NCBI GenBank assembly: GCA_000231825.2
Contig: JH720333.1
Location: forward strand, 142,771-206,770
DNA from: Tetrahymena elliotti 4EA
Lineage: Eukaryota > Ciliophora > Oligohymenophorea > Hymenostomatida > Tetrahymenidae
DNA: 64,000 bases
Direction of reading: 5' to 3'
Shown: piece after piece, positions 61,446 through 64,000 of the stretch
Position numbering within the stretch: the first letter of the stretch is position 1
Layout of the letters: every line of letters starts with the position of its first letter
Notes under the pieces: generated by a model
Told to the model about the DNA's origin: nothing
Database searches by the model: none
The model's input: the letters and a program-made list of their open reading frames with translations, nothing else
Position numbers and translations under genes: made by a program

Positions 61446-63413
61446 ATGTCTACTTTAGTAAATAACTTGAAGGCGATATTTAATTTAGAGAGGCAATGTG
61501 AAAGTTAGATGTCTGATTTTGAAAGAAACTTTAATTATAGTCATTCTCAAGAGGTTTTAAGGAGCATTTTGATTGAAATTGAAGAGTTATCTCAAAATAT
61601 ATCAAGCGAAGATAATTCTAGTCAGCCTCAAATTTCATAAATTTAGATTAATCTTCGTTTAAAACGTTTGTAAGCAAGAGTCTTTGAATGCATTGGAACT
61701 ATATATTTATGTCTGACCTTACCAAATCAAAGTTTGAGTGTATTAGAGAGAGCATAGAATCTAATGATAGAGGTTTAAGAAATTAAAGAAGAGAATTAAG
61801 AGTTGCTCAATTATGAATAAATTGAAGCTGAGGAAAAAGAATAAATTTATCAAAGAAATAAGGAAGATTTGAAAGCAATTTGCAGATTTCTTATCAAAAC
61901 ATCTTACTCTTTATTCTTGAAATCTGAGTCTAAATAAAGTTATTGTTATCTCACTGAAGCACATAATTATTTAAAGTAGAATAACTTACAGGATACAGAG
62001 GAAGATGCCCTTTTAAACTTTTATTATGGAAATTTCTATCGCTTCATATTTTAAGATGATTTATCTGAGTAGTGTTTTTAAAAATGTATCAATATGAGAA
62101 AGAAATTATTTGGACCAAATTCTCATCTTGTTTATGAAGCTAAGTAAGAACTCGCTAAACTATATATTGAATCAGCTTAGTTAAATTCTGCATAGAGAAT
62201 GGTTGATGAAGTGTTTAAATATAAAATTAATGAATATGGGGAATAAAGTCCTTGCACAAGTCTCATTTATCTATACAGAGCATCTCTTTTATTTATAACA
62301 AGCTCAAATGTAGATGATGCATTAAAAGATGTACTAACATCTATTCAAATTAATACTCTTTATATAGGCGAATACAATAAAATCAATGCAGAATGCTATC
62401 TTTTGCTTGGTAAAATACTGGCAAAGAAATACCCTTCTCATTATAAGAATTATGAAAAGAAATTCTTTTATAACAACTGCAACAGTAACAAATCTGAATA
62501 ATTAAATGCTCCATACTATTTCAATTGGAACTAATATAAATCTAACACAAACGATTACTAAAGTTCTCCAATTTCTTCTTCTACTTCATCATATTCTTCA
62601 TCTAATTTCTCATCTCAATAATCTTCATCAAACAGTCTGAGCTCTCAAGATTATGCTAACTAAAATATTTTAAATTTATAAAAATTGTCGTTCAATAAAT
62701 ATGTTTAACATTAATTTAAAGAAAATAAAATAACTAGCTTATGTTCAGAAAGTGCTAACAATTTATTATTTAGCAGCTAGGGATAAATAAATGAAGAAGT
62801 TGAGTTATTTTAAATATACTTCAACAAGGCACTTCATATTCTCAAAACACTCTTTGGAGAATTTAATGGATGTGTTGCTATAGCATATAACGCAATAGGC
62901 AAAGTGTATATGTCACAAAAATAATATGAAAAAGCTTTGAACTGTTTTAATACTTCTATTGAAATATTTAATTACTAAAAGTTAATATAAGAGTAGTCTA
63001 ACAACAACTCTGATGATTTTAACTTTTTTTACTACTTTGCTATAAAATATGCAGCAGACTGCAACAATAAACTAGGGAGACTTAAAACAGCACATGGCTT
63101 ATACCAATAAATATTATAAATAAGAGATACATTAAATTTTATGTTTAGCGATCAACACATAGAAGAAGGTGACATAAATTCTAAACAAAAAACAGAACCT
63201 AAACATATCTAAGAACAAAAATAACAACAATAACTCCACTAAGAACTACTTCTCCCTTTTACTCTTTCAATAGCACCAACTACCTAATCAATTATCTTAA
63301 ATAGCTCTCAATCTACCATTGATGATGAACATAAAAAACTATTTGTATCTCCAATAGATATAAATCCTTCATAAATTTTGGAACGATTAAATGAAACCTA
63401 AACTGAAGATTGA
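61446..63413 (+). CDS. TPR (tetratricopeptide) repeat protein
   Basis: Single exon, 655 residues. Helical repeats include ALLNFYYGNFYRFIFQDDLSEQCFQKC, LVYEAKQELAKLYIESAQLNSAQRM, TSLIYLYRASLLF, VDDALKDVLTSI and the clearest TPR, AIAYNAIGKVYMSQKQYEKA followed by LNCFNTSIEIF (about residues 480-510). The signature small/large alternation A..Y..LG..Y......A is visible. A Ser-rich linker with SSSTSSYSSS lies around residue 380, and the C-terminal 100 residues are Gln/Thr/Ser-rich. TPR proteins scaffold partners; the domain order gives no clue to a particular complex. Start and stop are unambiguous. Confidence 0.8.
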
Positions 63414-63912
63414 GAATTACTTTAAGTTAAAACCTAATAAATTAAAACAAACAAACAAATAATTAAATAAATAACTAATTAACCAACTAAATAAATACAT
63501 AAATAAAAACTAACTAATGAATCCACTTAATCAAAATTTTATATTAATTATTAAGTATATAAATATTTATAATAAATTTCTTAACTTATATTTGTATGTA
63601 TTCACTTAAAAAACGCGTTCGCTCACTCCCTCATATTTATTCTTGATAGATTTAATTCATCACATACAATCTTTAATTAAATATAATACTACTATCATTC
63701 CTCACTGAGAATATCTGAGACCAAAATCCAAGGTGCCCATTCCCTCAAATATAAAAGAAAAATAAAATTACTTCTAAATCCAAAATACAAGGCCATAAAG
63801 AATGAGGAATTACAGTAATATACCATTCTATTTATTTTTGAGAAAATTAATTAAATTTTTTAAAAAATTTTTGTTTGAATAATTTTAATTGGTATTTCCA
63901 TAACATTAATTT
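63414..63912. other. Convergent 3' spacer
   Basis: AT-rich spacer between the TPR gene (plus) and the partial kinase (minus). An 8-bp inverted repeat ATTCCTCA/TGAGGAAT lies near 63697 and 63805. Nothing else noted. Confidence 0.4.
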
Positions 63913-64000
63913 TCAAATGGTAATTTAATATTGCTAGATTTCTTCTATAGCCTAAATTAATATAGAAGAATCTGGCCTATTATCAGGATTACTTTCTAAC
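63913..64000 (-). CDS. C-terminal end of a protein kinase (partial)
   Basis: Only the last 29 codons are in the window: LESNPDNRPDSSILI followed by QAIEEIQQYQITI and TGA. The NPDNRPDS pattern with the conserved Arg is typical of kinase subdomain XI near the end of the domain, so this is probably the kinase's C-terminus, truncated by the window edge. Too short for a subfamily. Confidence 0.6.

Overview
The window looks like macronuclear DNA of a ciliate, most likely Tetrahymena thermophila or a close relative. It is very AT-rich. TAA and TAG read as glutamine throughout and TGA is the only stop. Genes are split by short AT-rich introns (mostly 48-300 nt, GTA...TAG), and noncoding stretches are nearly homopolymeric A/T. 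All gene models below were built by reading with the ciliate code. With the standard code almost every gene breaks into fragments.

Layout. 0.7-8 kb: an LC8 dynein light chain and a CCP5-type cytosolic carboxypeptidase, both minus. 8.9-12.8 kb: a divergent Ras-like GTPase and PIG-A, both plus. 13.4-15.7 kb: a Q/N-rich orphan, minus. 16.8-18.6 kb: an eight-exon gene of unknown function, plus. 19.2-20.4 kb: ESCRT-II VPS22, minus. 20.9-27.4 kb: a small Cys-containing gene with an in-frame TGA and a 1718-residue low-complexity protein, both plus. 28.5-34.4 kb: a Piwi protein lacking two catalytic acidic residues and a PG-rich (STPG-type) protein, both minus. 35.4-37.1 kb: a small BET protein (bromodomain plus ET), plus. 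37.9-47.0 kb: a C2/coiled-coil/GAR-domain cytoskeletal protein and a NEK kinase, both minus. 49.1-50.5 kb: a Glu/Gln-rich repeat protein with a C-terminal membrane anchor, interrupted by a 100-N assembly gap, plus. 51.2-52.1 kb: an SP-RING-like protein, minus. 53.0-63.4 kb, all plus: gamma-glutamyl hydrolase, two Q/N-rich orphans, a CRAL-TRIO lipid-transfer protein, a tRNA-Trp cluster with a truncated third copy, and a TPR protein. The right edge cuts a minus-strand protein kinase.

There are no operons. Genes are single units in mixed orientation, so functional links are thematic. Several products fit a cilium/microtubule theme (LC8, CCP5-type deglutamylase, PG-rich proteins, NEK kinase, C2-GAR protein). 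Others are housekeeping (PIG-A, VPS22, GGH, Sec14-like). The most unusual items are the catalytically degenerate Piwi with an N-terminal hydrophobic stretch, the C2-coiled-coil-GAR architecture, the GTPase lacking a recognisable DxxG motif, the in-frame TGA gene, and the truncated tRNA-Trp copy. Exon boundaries were placed by hand from frame continuity, splice dinucleotides and family similarity known to me. No database search was run.
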